Part shown: piece by piece, positions 35,391-44,437 of the stretch | Layout: the number at the start of each line of letters is the position of its first letter | How positions within the stretch are numbered: the stretch's first letter is position 1 | Assembly: GCA_004028765.1 (NCBI GenBank) | Contig: SAIX01000056.1 | Coordinates: forward strand, 1 to 64,000 | DNA length: 64,000 nucleotides | Source of the DNA: Chitinophagaceae bacterium | GTDB taxonomy: Bacteria > Bacteroidota > Bacteroidia > Chitinophagales > Chitinophagaceae | Direction: 5' to 3' | Notes under the pieces: generated by a model | What the model was told of the DNA's origin: nothing | The model's input: only the letters and a program-made list of their open reading frames with translations | Databases searched by the model: none | Made by a program: the position numbers and the translations under genes

Positions 35391-35918
35391 TTATTTCTTT
35401 ACCGGGAAATGCCGCATCGTTTCATCCAGTTCTACAATTTTACCATTCACCATTTTCAGGTCATTGATCACAGCTACAGAATCTGTTTTGCCTTTCTTAT
35501 CTGTTGTTGTTTGCGTGTACCAGATGGTTACATACTCGTCTTTTTTGTCTTTAGAGACCACCGATTCAAAATCACGCAACTGTATCTTCATAGATGCCAA
35601 CTGGCTCCATATCGAGGTGAACATTGCTTTCATACTGTCTTTCGTGAATTTTGCATCCATATAATCTGCGCGCCAGCGTACAGTATCTGCAAAACCCTGT
35701 AAGGATTCATCCAGTTTATTGTTTTCAAAAGCTTTTAAGGATGCCAATACAATTTCTGTGTTTTTGGTGCTGCCTATTTCCCAGTTATCTGGTTTTTCAA
35801 TCGTGTAAGCATAATTGGGTTTGGATTCTGTTGTGGTTTTTTCCTCTTTTTTTTCTTTTGAGGAATCACAGGCGAACAATAGCCCTAAAGGCAAAATAAA
35901 CAGGATTGTTTTTTTCAT
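35391..35918 (-). CDS. Lipoprotein with an NTF2/SnoaL-like domain
   Basis: 175 aa from the ATG at 35918, which opens a lipoprotein signal (KKTILFILPLGLLFAC); the 28 upstream residues to 36002 lack such a feature. A Lys/Glu/Thr linker leads to a cone-shaped SnoaL/NTF2-like domain: IVLASLKAFENNKLDE, DTVRWRADYMDAKFT, KDEYVTIWYTQT, VINDLKMVNGKIVELDETM. Such domains bind small ligands or serve as scaffolds; no catalytic role can be assigned. Monocistronic, between hairpins on both sides. Confidence 0.8.
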   Translation of the reverse strand: MKKTILFILPLGLLFACDSSKEKKEEKTTTESKPNYAYTIEKPDNWEIGSTKNTEIVLASLKAFENNKLDESLQGFADTVRWRADYMDAKFTKDSMKAMFTSIWSQLASMKIQLRDFESVVSKDKKDEYVTIWYTQTTTDKKGKTDSVAVINDLKMVNGKIVELDETMRHFPVKK

Positions 35919-36000
35919 GAGTTCAGGTTTAGTTGTTTGTGTAATGCAACAAAATATAAGTAATAATTTAAATATGCAAGGACCCTTTGCAATTATGGGC

Positions 36001-36027
36001 AAAAAAAATACCCCCGAGCGGGGGTAT
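36001..36027 (-). terminator. Terminator of the E2 gene
   Basis: ATACCCCC/GGGGGTAT (36008-36015 with 36020-36027) with a GAGC loop, followed on the minus strand by eight T. It lies 40 nt beyond the stop of the dihydrolipoamide acetyltransferase gene. Confidence 0.85.
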
Positions 36028-36066
36028 AGATATCATTGATTCTGTTTTCCGAAAAATAAACGCTGT

Positions 36067-37686
36067 TTATACAAGCATGCGGAGCGGTTCTTCCAGCAAT
36101 CCCTTCAGTGTTTGAAGGAAAGCAGCACCAGTGGCACCATCTACAGAACGGTGGTCGCAACTCAGGGTAACTTTCATCACATTACCCGGAACCACCTGGC
36201 CATTCTTCACCACGGGCACCTGCGAAATACCGCCTACTGCAAGGATACAGGAATCCGGCGGATTGATGATGGCAGTGAACTGGTCGATACCAAACATACC
36301 GAGATTGGAAATAGTGAATGTGCTTCCCTCCCAGTCAGAAGGCTGCAGTTTTTTATCTTTTGCTTTCTGTGCGTATTCTTTTACTTCCACCGCTATCTGG
36401 CTAAGGCTTTTGGTATCTGCGAAGCGTACCACCGGAACCAGCAGACCATCTTCCACTGCAACAGCAACCCCCACATTGATATGGTGGTTATAACGTATCT
36501 TATCTCCCAGCCAGCTGCTGTTTACTTTCGGGTGTTGTTTTAATGCGAGTGCCGTTGCTTTCAGCACCATATCATTAAAGCTGATCTTTACTGGAGCCAC
36601 TTCATTGATTTTTCCACGCGCAGCCACCGCGGCATCCATATCGATACTCATCGTGAGATAAAAATGCGGGGCAGTAAACAGGCTCTCACTCAGGCGGCGG
36701 GCAATGGTTTTACGCATCTGCGATACCGGTACTTCCTCAAAACTTTCCACACCGGCGGGAGCAGAAGCGATTACCGCAGACTTCGCAGCAGGTGCTGAAG
36801 CAGCAGGTACAGCAGCGGGCTGGTAATGATCGATATCGTTCTTAACGATCCTTCCATTATCACCACTCCCTTTCACATAACGCAGATCGATCCCTTTTTC
36901 CGAAGCAATTTTTTTGGCAAGCGGCGAAGCGAAAATGCGGCCTTCGTTTACCACCGTTTCAGTAACCGGCGCAGCAGCAGGCACACTTGCCGCAGCAGCT
37001 TGCGGAGCGGGTGCAGCAGCGGGGGCTGCAGATTGTGTTGCGCCTCCTTTTACAGCAGCAACAATCGCATTAATATCCAATCCCGGTTTGCCGATGATGC
37101 AAAGCAGGTCGTTCACCTGTATTTTTTCTCCGGGCTTGGCACCCTGGTATAACAGAACACCATCTTTATAACTTTCCAGTTCCATGGTGGCTTTATCCGT
37201 TTCAATATCGGCCAGCACTTCTCCTTTTTTTACAGTATCACCGATATTTTTATGCCACCCCGCAATCACGCCTTCGGTCATTGTATCACTCAAACGCGGC
37301 ATCAGCACCACTTCTTCCATGGAAGAAACATCAATGGAAGATGCAGCAGCCGGAGCGGCGGGGGCAGGCGCTTCTGCAGCAGTGGCTGCGGGTGCAGGTG
37401 CGGCAGCTCCGCCGGAATGTTTTGCAAGTAAGGCAGAAATATCTTCACCGGGTTTGCCGAAAACAGCGAGCAGGTCGTTCACCTGTAATTTGCCGCCAAC
37501 GGGTGTACCGATATGTAATAAAACACCATCCTGGTAACTTTCCAGCTCCATGGTGGCTTTGTCTGTTTCCACATCTGCGAGCAGGTCGCCCTTTTTCACG
37601 GTATCCCCGATATTTTTGTGCCATGCGGCGATAACACCTTCCGTCATGGTGTCGCTCAGTCGGGGCATTAAGATCGCTTCAGCCAT
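36067..37686 (-). CDS. Dihydrolipoamide acetyltransferase (E2) of the pyruvate dehydrogenase complex
   Basis: 539 aa. Two lipoyl domains (about 1-80 and 124-203) each carry an ETDKATMELESY lipoylation site (Lys43, Lys165); Ala/Pro-rich linkers follow each; then an E3/E1-binding domain (FASPLAKKIASEKGI ... GSGDNGRIVKNDI) and the catalytic core, ending with SCDHRSVDGATGAAF (active-site His and Asp). It transfers acetyl groups from lipoate to CoA. The two lipoyl domains are so alike at the DNA level that they form an internal direct repeat. E1 and E3 genes are not in the window, so the complex is named from sequence type (long, PDH-like) alone. Confidence 0.92.
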   Translation of the reverse strand: MAEAILMPRLSDTMTEGVIAAWHKNIGDTVKKGDLLADVETDKATMELESYQDGVLLHIGTPVGGKLQVNDLLAVFGKPGEDISALLAKHSGGAAAPAPAATAAEAPAPAAPAAASSIDVSSMEEVVLMPRLSDTMTEGVIAGWHKNIGDTVKKGEVLADIETDKATMELESYKDGVLLYQGAKPGEKIQVNDLLCIIGKPGLDINAIVAAVKGGATQSAAPAAAPAPQAAAASVPAAAPVTETVVNEGRIFASPLAKKIASEKGIDLRYVKGSGDNGRIVKNDIDHYQPAAVPAASAPAAKSAVIASAPAGVESFEEVPVSQMRKTIARRLSESLFTAPHFYLTMSIDMDAAVAARGKINEVAPVKISFNDMVLKATALALKQHPKVNSSWLGDKIRYNHHINVGVAVAVEDGLLVPVVRFADTKSLSQIAVEVKEYAQKAKDKKLQPSDWEGSTFTISNLGMFGIDQFTAIINPPDSCILAVGGISQVPVVKNGQVVPGNVMKVTLSCDHRSVDGATGAAFLQTLKGLLEEPLRMLV

Positions 37687-37805
37687 AGTTCAATTGCGCT
37701 TTTATAAATGAGCCGTGAAAGTACAAAAAAATGGGGATACGGGCTGATTTAGGCCGGTTGCTGTATCATTCCCGAAAAACCATCCAACGGTCAACAGGAT
37801 CAAAC

Positions 37806-37832
37806 AAAAAAAGCACCGGTTGGTGCTTTTTT
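37806..37832 (-). terminator. Terminator of the isocitrate dehydrogenase gene
   Basis: AAAAAAGCACC/GGTGCTTTTTT, 11-bp perfect stem with a GGTT loop, 20 nt after the icd stop on the minus strand. Confidence 0.85.
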
Positions 37833-37851
37833 ATTAAGGATGTTGGTTTAA

Positions 37852-39306
37852 TTACTGGCCCTGTGCAAGGCTGTATGCTTTTTTATCGCCCCACATATTC
37901 AACAGTTCTGTTGAGCATATTTTAAAATCCTGCATCAGCCGCCTGTACAATTCCAGGATATCGGTTTGTGTAACGGGAGAATCACCAATGCTTTCGAAGC
38001 GGCAACGGTACTGGTTTACAAGATTCGTAAAAACAGAACCCTTGGGCCATACCTGCGTGCCCCGGTTGCTGATGGTTACCAGTTTAAAAAGATCCGATGT
38101 ATGCTGCAGGCATTTTTCGGCTACGGCCACAGGCTGAAGATTGCTCTCGATAAACATATCCACGCCAACGATTGATTCTTGGAAAGCTTCCACGCTTTCG
38201 AGCATCGGGTTTTTTTCCAGTTTAAAATGGGTGGGAGTTGGCGGCTGATCGGCCAGTATCTCTCTTGGATTGTGCGCAGGTTTTTTACCAAAATTCGCAA
38301 TAATGGCAGCAGCAAACGAGGTTGTATTTAATGAAGGGGTGGAGCGATCACCGAAATCACCGGTATGTACCCCGCTTTCAAGCGTGTATAAAAGTGCATT
38401 TTCAATCATTGCTGCAGACTGCATCAAACCAAGATGGCGCAACATACCGATACCACTCAGTAAAAGCGCTGTGGGATTGGCAATGTTTTTACCGGCGATA
38501 TCAGGTGCCGTTCCATGCACGGCTTCAAAGATGGAGATATGATCGCCGATATTGGCAGAGGGTGCAAAACCCAATCCGCCCACCAGCCCCGCACAAAGAT
38601 CGCTCACGATATCACCCTGTAAATTGGTAAGCACCACCACATCAAAAAGATCGGGGCGGCTTACCAGTTTCATACAGAGATCGTCAACAATCACATCATC
38701 CGCTTTTAATTCAGGATAATCTTTGGCCACTTCATAAAATACCTCGAGAAAAAGCCCGTCGGTGAGTTTCATGATATTGGCTTTATGACCACAGGTGATC
38801 CGTTTGGTCCCTTTTTTCCTCGCCATTTCAAATGCATAGCGTATCACCTGCATACTGCCGGGGCGTGTAATAAAGCGACGGCTCAATGCCACATCATGTG
38901 TGAGCATGTGTTCAATACCCCCGTATGTGTCTTCAATATTTTCTCTTACAATGGTTATATCGATAGGAATCCCTGCTTTGCTGAACACTGTATCCACTCC
39001 GTGCAACGTCTGAAAAGTCCTTTTATTGGCATAGGTGTTCCATGTTTTCCGTGCGGTAACATTCACGCTTTTTACGCCCTTGCCTTTAGGCGTTTCCATC
39101 GGGCCTTTGAAAAGGACGCCCAGCGATTCGATGCTTTGCTGCGCTTCGGGGGTCATACCATTGCTGTAGCCTTTGTCGAATACCCATTTGCCCATATCTA
39201 CAAATTCATAGCCCAGCGGCACTTTGGCAGCATCAAAAATGGATAAAACAGCTTCCATGATCTCCGGACCGATCCCATCTCCCTTCGCAACGGCAATTGT
39301 ATTCAT
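37852..39306 (-). CDS. icd: NADP-dependent isocitrate dehydrogenase, Thermus type
   Basis: 484 aa from the ATG at 39306, where the family starts (NTIAVAKGDGIGPEIM). Oxidatively decarboxylates isocitrate to 2-oxoglutarate in the TCA cycle. Beta-decarboxylating dehydrogenase signatures: IVRENIEDTYGGIEH, CGHKANIMKLTDG, VVLTNLQGDIVSDLCAGLVGG, and FEAVHGTAPDIAGKNIANP. A C-terminal extension of about 140 residues beyond the E. coli-like core is the mark of the Thermus/Bacteroidota subfamily. It is divergent from apaG across 168 nt in which I see no clear element. Confidence 0.92.
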   Translation of the reverse strand: MNTIAVAKGDGIGPEIMEAVLSIFDAAKVPLGYEFVDMGKWVFDKGYSNGMTPEAQQSIESLGVLFKGPMETPKGKGVKSVNVTARKTWNTYANKRTFQTLHGVDTVFSKAGIPIDITIVRENIEDTYGGIEHMLTHDVALSRRFITRPGSMQVIRYAFEMARKKGTKRITCGHKANIMKLTDGLFLEVFYEVAKDYPELKADDVIVDDLCMKLVSRPDLFDVVVLTNLQGDIVSDLCAGLVGGLGFAPSANIGDHISIFEAVHGTAPDIAGKNIANPTALLLSGIGMLRHLGLMQSAAMIENALLYTLESGVHTGDFGDRSTPSLNTTSFAAAIIANFGKKPAHNPREILADQPPTPTHFKLEKNPMLESVEAFQESIVGVDMFIESNLQPVAVAEKCLQHTSDLFKLVTISNRGTQVWPKGSVFTNLVNQYRCRFESIGDSPVTQTDILELYRRLMQDFKICSTELLNMWGDKKAYSLAQGQ

Positions 39307-39474
39307 GATACGATTTTTTCTTGCCGCGAAATTACGCCGAAATAGCGACACACGATGTTAAATCAAGAGCGGGCTCCGCCAGCAGAACCTACTTATAACC
39401 GCTGGAAGAATATATCAGCCCGGAAATGAATTCTTTGGCTCAAATCCTTATTTTTATATAAAGCAGGCGATCGA

Positions 39475-39861
39475 ATGATATCAAAAATTTCGGAAGGGGT
39501 AGAGATCACGGTAGAAACTTTTTACCAGTCGGATTACAGCAACCCGCTGAACAGCGAGTATATGTTCGCTTACCGTATCACCATCGAAAACCACAATCAT
39601 TTTACGATACAACTGCTGCGCCGCCAATGGTATATTTTCGACAGCAACGGCGAAAACCGCGAAGTGGAAGGCGAAGGGGTGGTTGGCGTTCAACCCATCT
39701 TACAGCCCGGCGAACACTACCAGTATGTAAGTGGTTGTAACCTCCGTTCTGAAATGGGGCGGATGCATGGCTTTTACCAGATGCGCAATGAGAATAACCA
39801 GCAGTTGTTCTCGGTTAATATCCCCGCTTTTGAAATGATTGCGCCTTCGAAACTCAATTAA
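39475..39861 (+). CDS. apaG: ApaG-domain protein
   Basis: 128 aa, a single fibronectin-III-like ApaG domain: VEITVETFYQSDYSNPLNSE, FAYRITIENHNHFTIQLLRR, WYIFDSNGENREVEGEGVVG with the conserved G-x-G, LQPGEHYQYVSGCNL and MHGFYQM. ApaG affects resistance to cobalt and Ap4A levels in enterobacteria; the biochemical role is unclear. Its stop lies 8 nt from the stop of the convergent secreted-protein gene. Confidence 0.94.
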   Translation: MISKISEGVEITVETFYQSDYSNPLNSEYMFAYRITIENHNHFTIQLLRRQWYIFDSNGENREVEGEGVVGVQPILQPGEHYQYVSGCNLRSEMGRMHGFYQMRNENNQQLFSVNIPAFEMIAPSKLN

Positions 39862-39869
39862 CCCTTGGT

Positions 39870-41564
39870 TTATTCAAAGCGGATCAAAGCAACTCCATTG
39901 CTTTTGCTTCCAGGGAATTTATACGCCACGAGGTAATCCTTTTCATTTATTTTCCAGGGGCGACTGTAAAAAGTCATATTGTCTTTTGTATTGAGCTGTA
40001 CCAGGGGTGATACTGTTTCTGACCGGTCGTTGACCGTGATCAGCATTGGCTGCATCTGTTCTTCTTTGCCTGTTTTCTGATTTACCGGCATACTGTTTTC
40101 AGAAGGGATATGATAATGCAAAAAATTCAGTTTGCCATTCACCTGTAAAGGCTGGTTCCATAAAGAAACGGATGTGTACACCGAGCGGATATGAAAATCA
40201 CCGGGCAGTAAATGAAACTGCAAACTGTCGGCCTTTGCCGGTATCGTGAACAATCCTATTTTGAAGGGGGTGTATGTGGCAGTATTGTTATAGGAAGGCA
40301 TTGCAACCGGCAGGGATGGGGAGAATGGATTGATGACCTGTCTTGTTTGCAGGAACATATTCCCATTGGGTTGCGGGGAAACCACATCTGGTGAAGCCAT
40401 TACACCCTGGACAGAAGCAATATATGGTGCGCTTGCAATAATTTTTTTACTGGCCACCCTGTATGGCGCAGTAGCATCGCGCGATTTTACCCAACCGGCA
40501 AGGTCGCGGTTCTGCATCTCTTCTTTTTCATTGTCTTTATAAAGCTGCTGGTTCGGTACATCCATCACCCAGGCAGTTACAGTAACCGTTCCGTCTTCTT
40601 CATAGATCTCTTTGAGTTTTACAAAATCCATGACATCATTCTTCCGCCGTACATGCTCCATTTTCTGTGCAATGCTCTCCCGCTGTTCTTTTGAAAAAGG
40701 GAAAAAACGTTGGATCATTTCATTCCCTCTTTCATAAGGAAATGCAACCGTAGCGATACCCTGTTTGACGCGGTTGGTGCCATCATAATAAAACCCGGCT
40801 ATTTTCACCTGGCTGTTTGCAGCATCGTCAAAAAAAAGCAGGTCATAAAATTTGGCTTTATCGAACTGGAACGATTCAGCGATCGCATCATCCCCTTCAA
40901 TCGGTATCGTGTACAATTGCGCAGTTGCAGATAACCGGTAGTTGGTAAGCCTGTCATAGATCAGTAAATGAATATTTCCTTTTATATCCAGTACCGGCGA
41001 TTGCGGCCTGTCGAGCTCGAAGTCGCAGGCAAATGCCCGGTCGATCTGTTTCAACAGAACCAGTTCCCGGTTAAACAGTGCTGCCTTCAGTACCAGGCTT
41101 TCTTTTGTTTTAAAAAAAGAATAAAACAGGAAAAAACGGTTTTGCTTATCGGCGACCACCTGCTCATATCCCGGTGCCGGTTTAGGTGCCGGGATCATTT
41201 TTGAAAGGTCTTTGATTTCCCCGCTTTCTTTTATAACGGTTGAGAAAACACCCAACGAATCTCTCTCCTGCTTCTGCCACAAAAACTGGATCTGGTCTTT
41301 CCCGCCAAATACGGGCACATCATATAAATAAGAAGGAACTGTTTTTTGTGTTTGGAGCTGGTAAGCTGTATCAAGAAAATACAATTGGGTATTGGCCGGG
41401 CCGGGCCTGTCCATTATTACATACTGGTTACCCGTTTTGCCGAGAACCACCGGGTTAAGGAAACCATTTACAGGAAGTTCATGGTAGCGGATATCCGGTT
41501 GCTGCGCGGTTGTTGTGGCAATAAAAAAGAAGCTGAGGAGACTTAGGGTGAAATTTTTTTTCAT
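39870..41564 (-). CDS. Secreted protein of unknown function, paralogue A of a pair around gldB
   Basis: 564 aa, not recognised. A signal peptide (FTLSLLSFFFIATTTAQ) precedes a beta-rich body that may be a propeller. The stretch GNIHLLIYDRLTNYRLS followed by TIPIEGDDAIAESF is nearly the same as GNIHILVYDRYNNYRLS plus TIPVNEENIVSETF in the gene at 42774, and both start with a P-V-x-x-x-x-L-x-P-x-x-L-G pattern and have similar N-R-E/Q blocks before. The pair brackets gldB on the same strand. No known domain name or catalytic motif was seen. Confidence 0.7.
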   Translation of the reverse strand: MKKNFTLSLLSFFFIATTTAQQPDIRYHELPVNGFLNPVVLGKTGNQYVIMDRPGPANTQLYFLDTAYQLQTQKTVPSYLYDVPVFGGKDQIQFLWQKQERDSLGVFSTVIKESGEIKDLSKMIPAPKPAPGYEQVVADKQNRFFLFYSFFKTKESLVLKAALFNRELVLLKQIDRAFACDFELDRPQSPVLDIKGNIHLLIYDRLTNYRLSATAQLYTIPIEGDDAIAESFQFDKAKFYDLLFFDDAANSQVKIAGFYYDGTNRVKQGIATVAFPYERGNEMIQRFFPFSKEQRESIAQKMEHVRRKNDVMDFVKLKEIYEEDGTVTVTAWVMDVPNQQLYKDNEKEEMQNRDLAGWVKSRDATAPYRVASKKIIASAPYIASVQGVMASPDVVSPQPNGNMFLQTRQVINPFSPSLPVAMPSYNNTATYTPFKIGLFTIPAKADSLQFHLLPGDFHIRSVYTSVSLWNQPLQVNGKLNFLHYHIPSENSMPVNQKTGKEEQMQPMLITVNDRSETVSPLVQLNTKDNMTFYSRPWKINEKDYLVAYKFPGSKSNGVALIRFE

Positions 41565-41694
41565 AGCAGGTATTGGAATTGGTCAGTCGATTTTATAGAA
41601 ACATATCCGTTACCTAACAATTGGGATATTAAAAATAGGGCATCTTTCTGTTATAACCTGAAGCCATATTTTTTACAAAACAAAACCACTTCAC

Positions 41695-42696
41695 TTATTT
41701 TGGTTTGTATCTGGCTTCATCAAATAACTGTTTCGCCGGCATTTTCATCAACGCATCCAAAGGGGTATCCGGGTGTTTGTCCATCCATTTCTTCACAATT
41801 TGCATGCCAACAAACTGGCCGATATTACCGGGAGAAGCTTCACCGAGTGCCTGCGTATTCGGCCCGTCATTTAAATAATCACGTACATGATTGGGATCAA
41901 CACTATAAAGCAGATCGTTCTGCACAAAAAAACTCCAGATATTTTTTTCATTTTCAAAACAACCTTCCAGTTGTTTTTCTGTGTACCCTGTTTTCAGTGT
42001 ATCGGGCAATTCAGGCAGGAGCCTGTCGAGCAGGTACATTCTTTTGCCTGATTCCACCATCTGTTCAACCAGTGGTTTGCCTGCGTTTTTATCCGGGAAC
42101 ATATCATTGATGATATTCCGGATACAGTTCACGGGGATATAAGCCTGTTCAAACCTTCTTGAAATAAAAGAAGGGTACAACTGCTGCCCTTGTTCCGATT
42201 GATAAAGCGGGTAATCTTTTCCGAGATAAACCTGTAAGCCTACTGCGAGTGCATTGGGTGTGATGATATTTCCATACCCATTGATGGGGCCGATAAAAGT
42301 GATCATCTTTTGCGGCAAACGATAGGCCGGAAAATAATATTTAACAAACTGTAGGCCTCTTTTCACCTGCTGTTCAACCATGCCGAGATCCGCCATTTTC
42401 TGCTGAACCGTTGTGTACATATTGCGGTAAGTGGAAAGAAAAAGACGTACATCTTTTTCTGCACTATCGGGTGATGAACCCAGGATATTAAAAAGAAAAT
42501 CCTGCGTAAATCCCGGGTGTTCCTGGTTCAGTTTCTGAAGGGATGCATCGATATGCAGGGTATCGATCGAAAAAAAATCTTTTTCAAACCTTTCTACCTG
42601 AAGTTTTACCTCCACGCCACTTACATCGGGTATTTTTTTAGCCGGCCGGCAGGAAAAAAGGAGCCATACGCCTGTAAATAATAAAATAATTCGCAT
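41695..42696 (-). CDS. gldB: Gliding-motility lipoprotein GldB
   Basis: 333 aa. The lipoprotein signal ends at LLFSC. The body matches GldB: VERFEKDFFSID, LNQEHPGFTQDFLFNILG, MITFIGPINGYGNIITPNALAVGLQ, the YPLYQ segment, and GEASPGNIGQFVGMQIVKKWM near the end. GldB is needed for gliding and type IX secretion in Flavobacterium; non-gliding Bacteroidota keep it as well. In many genomes gldB is beside nadE; here nadE is close but on the other strand, with a paralogue-B gene between. Confidence 0.88.
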   Translation of the reverse strand: MRIILLFTGVWLLFSCRPAKKIPDVSGVEVKLQVERFEKDFFSIDTLHIDASLQKLNQEHPGFTQDFLFNILGSSPDSAEKDVRLFLSTYRNMYTTVQQKMADLGMVEQQVKRGLQFVKYYFPAYRLPQKMITFIGPINGYGNIITPNALAVGLQVYLGKDYPLYQSEQGQQLYPSFISRRFEQAYIPVNCIRNIINDMFPDKNAGKPLVEQMVESGKRMYLLDRLLPELPDTLKTGYTEKQLEGCFENEKNIWSFFVQNDLLYSVDPNHVRDYLNDGPNTQALGEASPGNIGQFVGMQIVKKWMDKHPDTPLDALMKMPAKQLFDEARYKPK

Positions 42697-42773
42697 AAAA
42701 CTGGTATTGCAGCAAATGTACTGGGCAGGAACATATCATTATCAGGGCAGCACTAAAGAACTGTTAAACGTCG

Positions 42774-44378
42774 TTATTTTTTCTGCATCAGCAGCAACCC
42801 TGTTTCCTGCGTTGCCGCATTTCTGTACCAGGCCAGGCAGCTGTTTGTATTCAGGGTACGCAAAGAACCAATCAGCAGTTCCCTGCTCCCTAATTTCTGC
42901 GGGTAAACAATTCCATTGGTAACCGTGGCAAAAACAGGTGTGGGTTCTTCTTTTACATCCGCTTCGTAGTAAAGGAGCCGCATTTGTTTTTGGCCGTCAT
43001 ATGTCATGAACTGCCTGTTGTATTCCGGTTCAGGGGTAGAAAACTGGTCGAAGCTTTTGCTGCTGTACCATTCAATGCCTTTTTCTTTATCGAGTTTGAT
43101 AAAGATCAGTTTGGGTGCGTTGCGCGCGGTAGACCTTGAGTAAAGCATTGAATTTTTATCAAGTCCCAAACCCGGCATAGGTCCTGCGTTTGCGTAGCGG
43201 TCGCCTGTTCCCACGCTGCGTACACGGGGCACCGGGTTATTGGCAGTTACCGCGGTGGAAGAGGCGGTGGTTACCAGGGGATCGCCTGCCCTCGAGCTTG
43301 CCAGGTTTTTGCGCAGGTTGGCCAGAGCAGGATCAACCGATCCCGGTGAATTATACATTTGTACCATACCGGCCTGCAGTTTTAATACCACCACGCTGCC
43401 ACTGTCTGAATGCAGTATCTCATATAACTGAAGACTGTTCCGGATGGTTTCATCGGTTGCTGAAAACCCTTTCCTGAAATTGCGGATCATATCTTCCCCG
43501 AAAGGAATAAAGCGGGGTGCCAGCTGGTTTTGCCTGCCCGGTGGAAAGATGATACTGTACAAGCCGCGGTTCTGTTTGCTGATCCCATCCGCATACATTC
43601 CCTCAGCCTGTATACAGTTACACTCACGGTTCTGAAACAGCTTCATACTTTTCAGTTTTACTTTTTCAAGACTGAAAGTTTCACTCACAATATTTTCTTC
43701 GTTTACCGGGATCGTATTCACGGATAAACTTGTTGATAAGCGGTAATTATTATAACGGTCGTAAACCAGGATATGGATATTACCCGTATTGTCCACAAAA
43801 GTTTCGGGGCCTGCATCCTGTTCCGGGTTAAACAGCACACTGTATGAAATCGTTTTTTCTACCTGCCATTGACGGTTCAGCAATACACCCATCATCAGCA
43901 AAGAATCCGTTGTTTTTTTGATAAACTGGTACACCAGTTGAAAGCTGCCATTATCGTTGCCGGCATGCCCTACATTTCCCTGCAGGTTGCTGATGAGGAG
44001 ATTTTTCCGTCTTTTTTCATCACCGTTTTCATCCAGTTCCATCAGTTGCAGCGATGGTGTGGCACCATAATAATGCAGGGTTGCAAAAACGGTGCTCGTA
44101 TCTGCCGGGTAAATAGCCGTGACCGGGTTGGGGAAAGGGTATTGTTTTGTGCGCCCCGACAGGGTCAGCGTATCAAAAAAAAGGAGGCGCAGTGTCTGTG
44201 GATCGCCCTGCTCCATCAACAGCCAATTCCTGCCCGATCGCCCCAGTAAGCCTTGTGGCATCAGCCTGACATCCTGCACAGGAAAAAAACGGAACTGGTG
44301 ATCCTGCGAAAAAACAGAAAGCCATACGAGCATGCAAAAACCCAGGGCGATCATTCTCTTCGGCTGCAAAAAATTCAT
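42774..44378 (-). CDS. Secreted protein of unknown function, paralogue B of a pair around gldB
   Basis: 534 aa. Signal peptide MIALGFCMLVWLSVFSQ. Paralogous to the 39870 gene over most of its length: shared blocks include GNIHILVYDRYNNYRLS, an I-x-x-E-x-F segment after it, and PRFIPFGEDMIRN against QRFFPFSKEQRES. The C-terminal parts differ more (a serine/threonine-rich tract about residues 375-400 here). It starts 59 nt from the divergent nadE start. Periplasmic or surface-exposed by its signal; role unknown, with a link to gliding or type IX secretion suggested only by the neighbours. Confidence 0.7.
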   Translation of the reverse strand: MNFLQPKRMIALGFCMLVWLSVFSQDHQFRFFPVQDVRLMPQGLLGRSGRNWLLMEQGDPQTLRLLFFDTLTLSGRTKQYPFPNPVTAIYPADTSTVFATLHYYGATPSLQLMELDENGDEKRRKNLLISNLQGNVGHAGNDNGSFQLVYQFIKKTTDSLLMMGVLLNRQWQVEKTISYSVLFNPEQDAGPETFVDNTGNIHILVYDRYNNYRLSTSLSVNTIPVNEENIVSETFSLEKVKLKSMKLFQNRECNCIQAEGMYADGISKQNRGLYSIIFPPGRQNQLAPRFIPFGEDMIRNFRKGFSATDETIRNSLQLYEILHSDSGSVVVLKLQAGMVQMYNSPGSVDPALANLRKNLASSRAGDPLVTTASSTAVTANNPVPRVRSVGTGDRYANAGPMPGLGLDKNSMLYSRSTARNAPKLIFIKLDKEKGIEWYSSKSFDQFSTPEPEYNRQFMTYDGQKQMRLLYYEADVKEEPTPVFATVTNGIVYPQKLGSRELLIGSLRTLNTNSCLAWYRNAATQETGLLLMQKK

Positions 44379-44425
44379 GACACGAATGATTTGAATAGGG
44401 GCAATTGAATCTACGAAAAGTTACG

Positions 44426-44433
44426 GAACTTTG
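44426..44433 (+). promoter_or_regulatory. -7-like box before nadE
   Basis: GAACTTTG (one base off TAnnTTTG) ends 4 nt before the ATG at 44438. Confidence 0.4.
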
Positions 44434-44437
44434 CCGG

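Noticed and set aside
36914-37537. Ala-rich open frames antisense to the E2 gene
   Set aside because: They are mirror frames of the Ala/Pro linkers of the lipoyl protein; no start context or homology.
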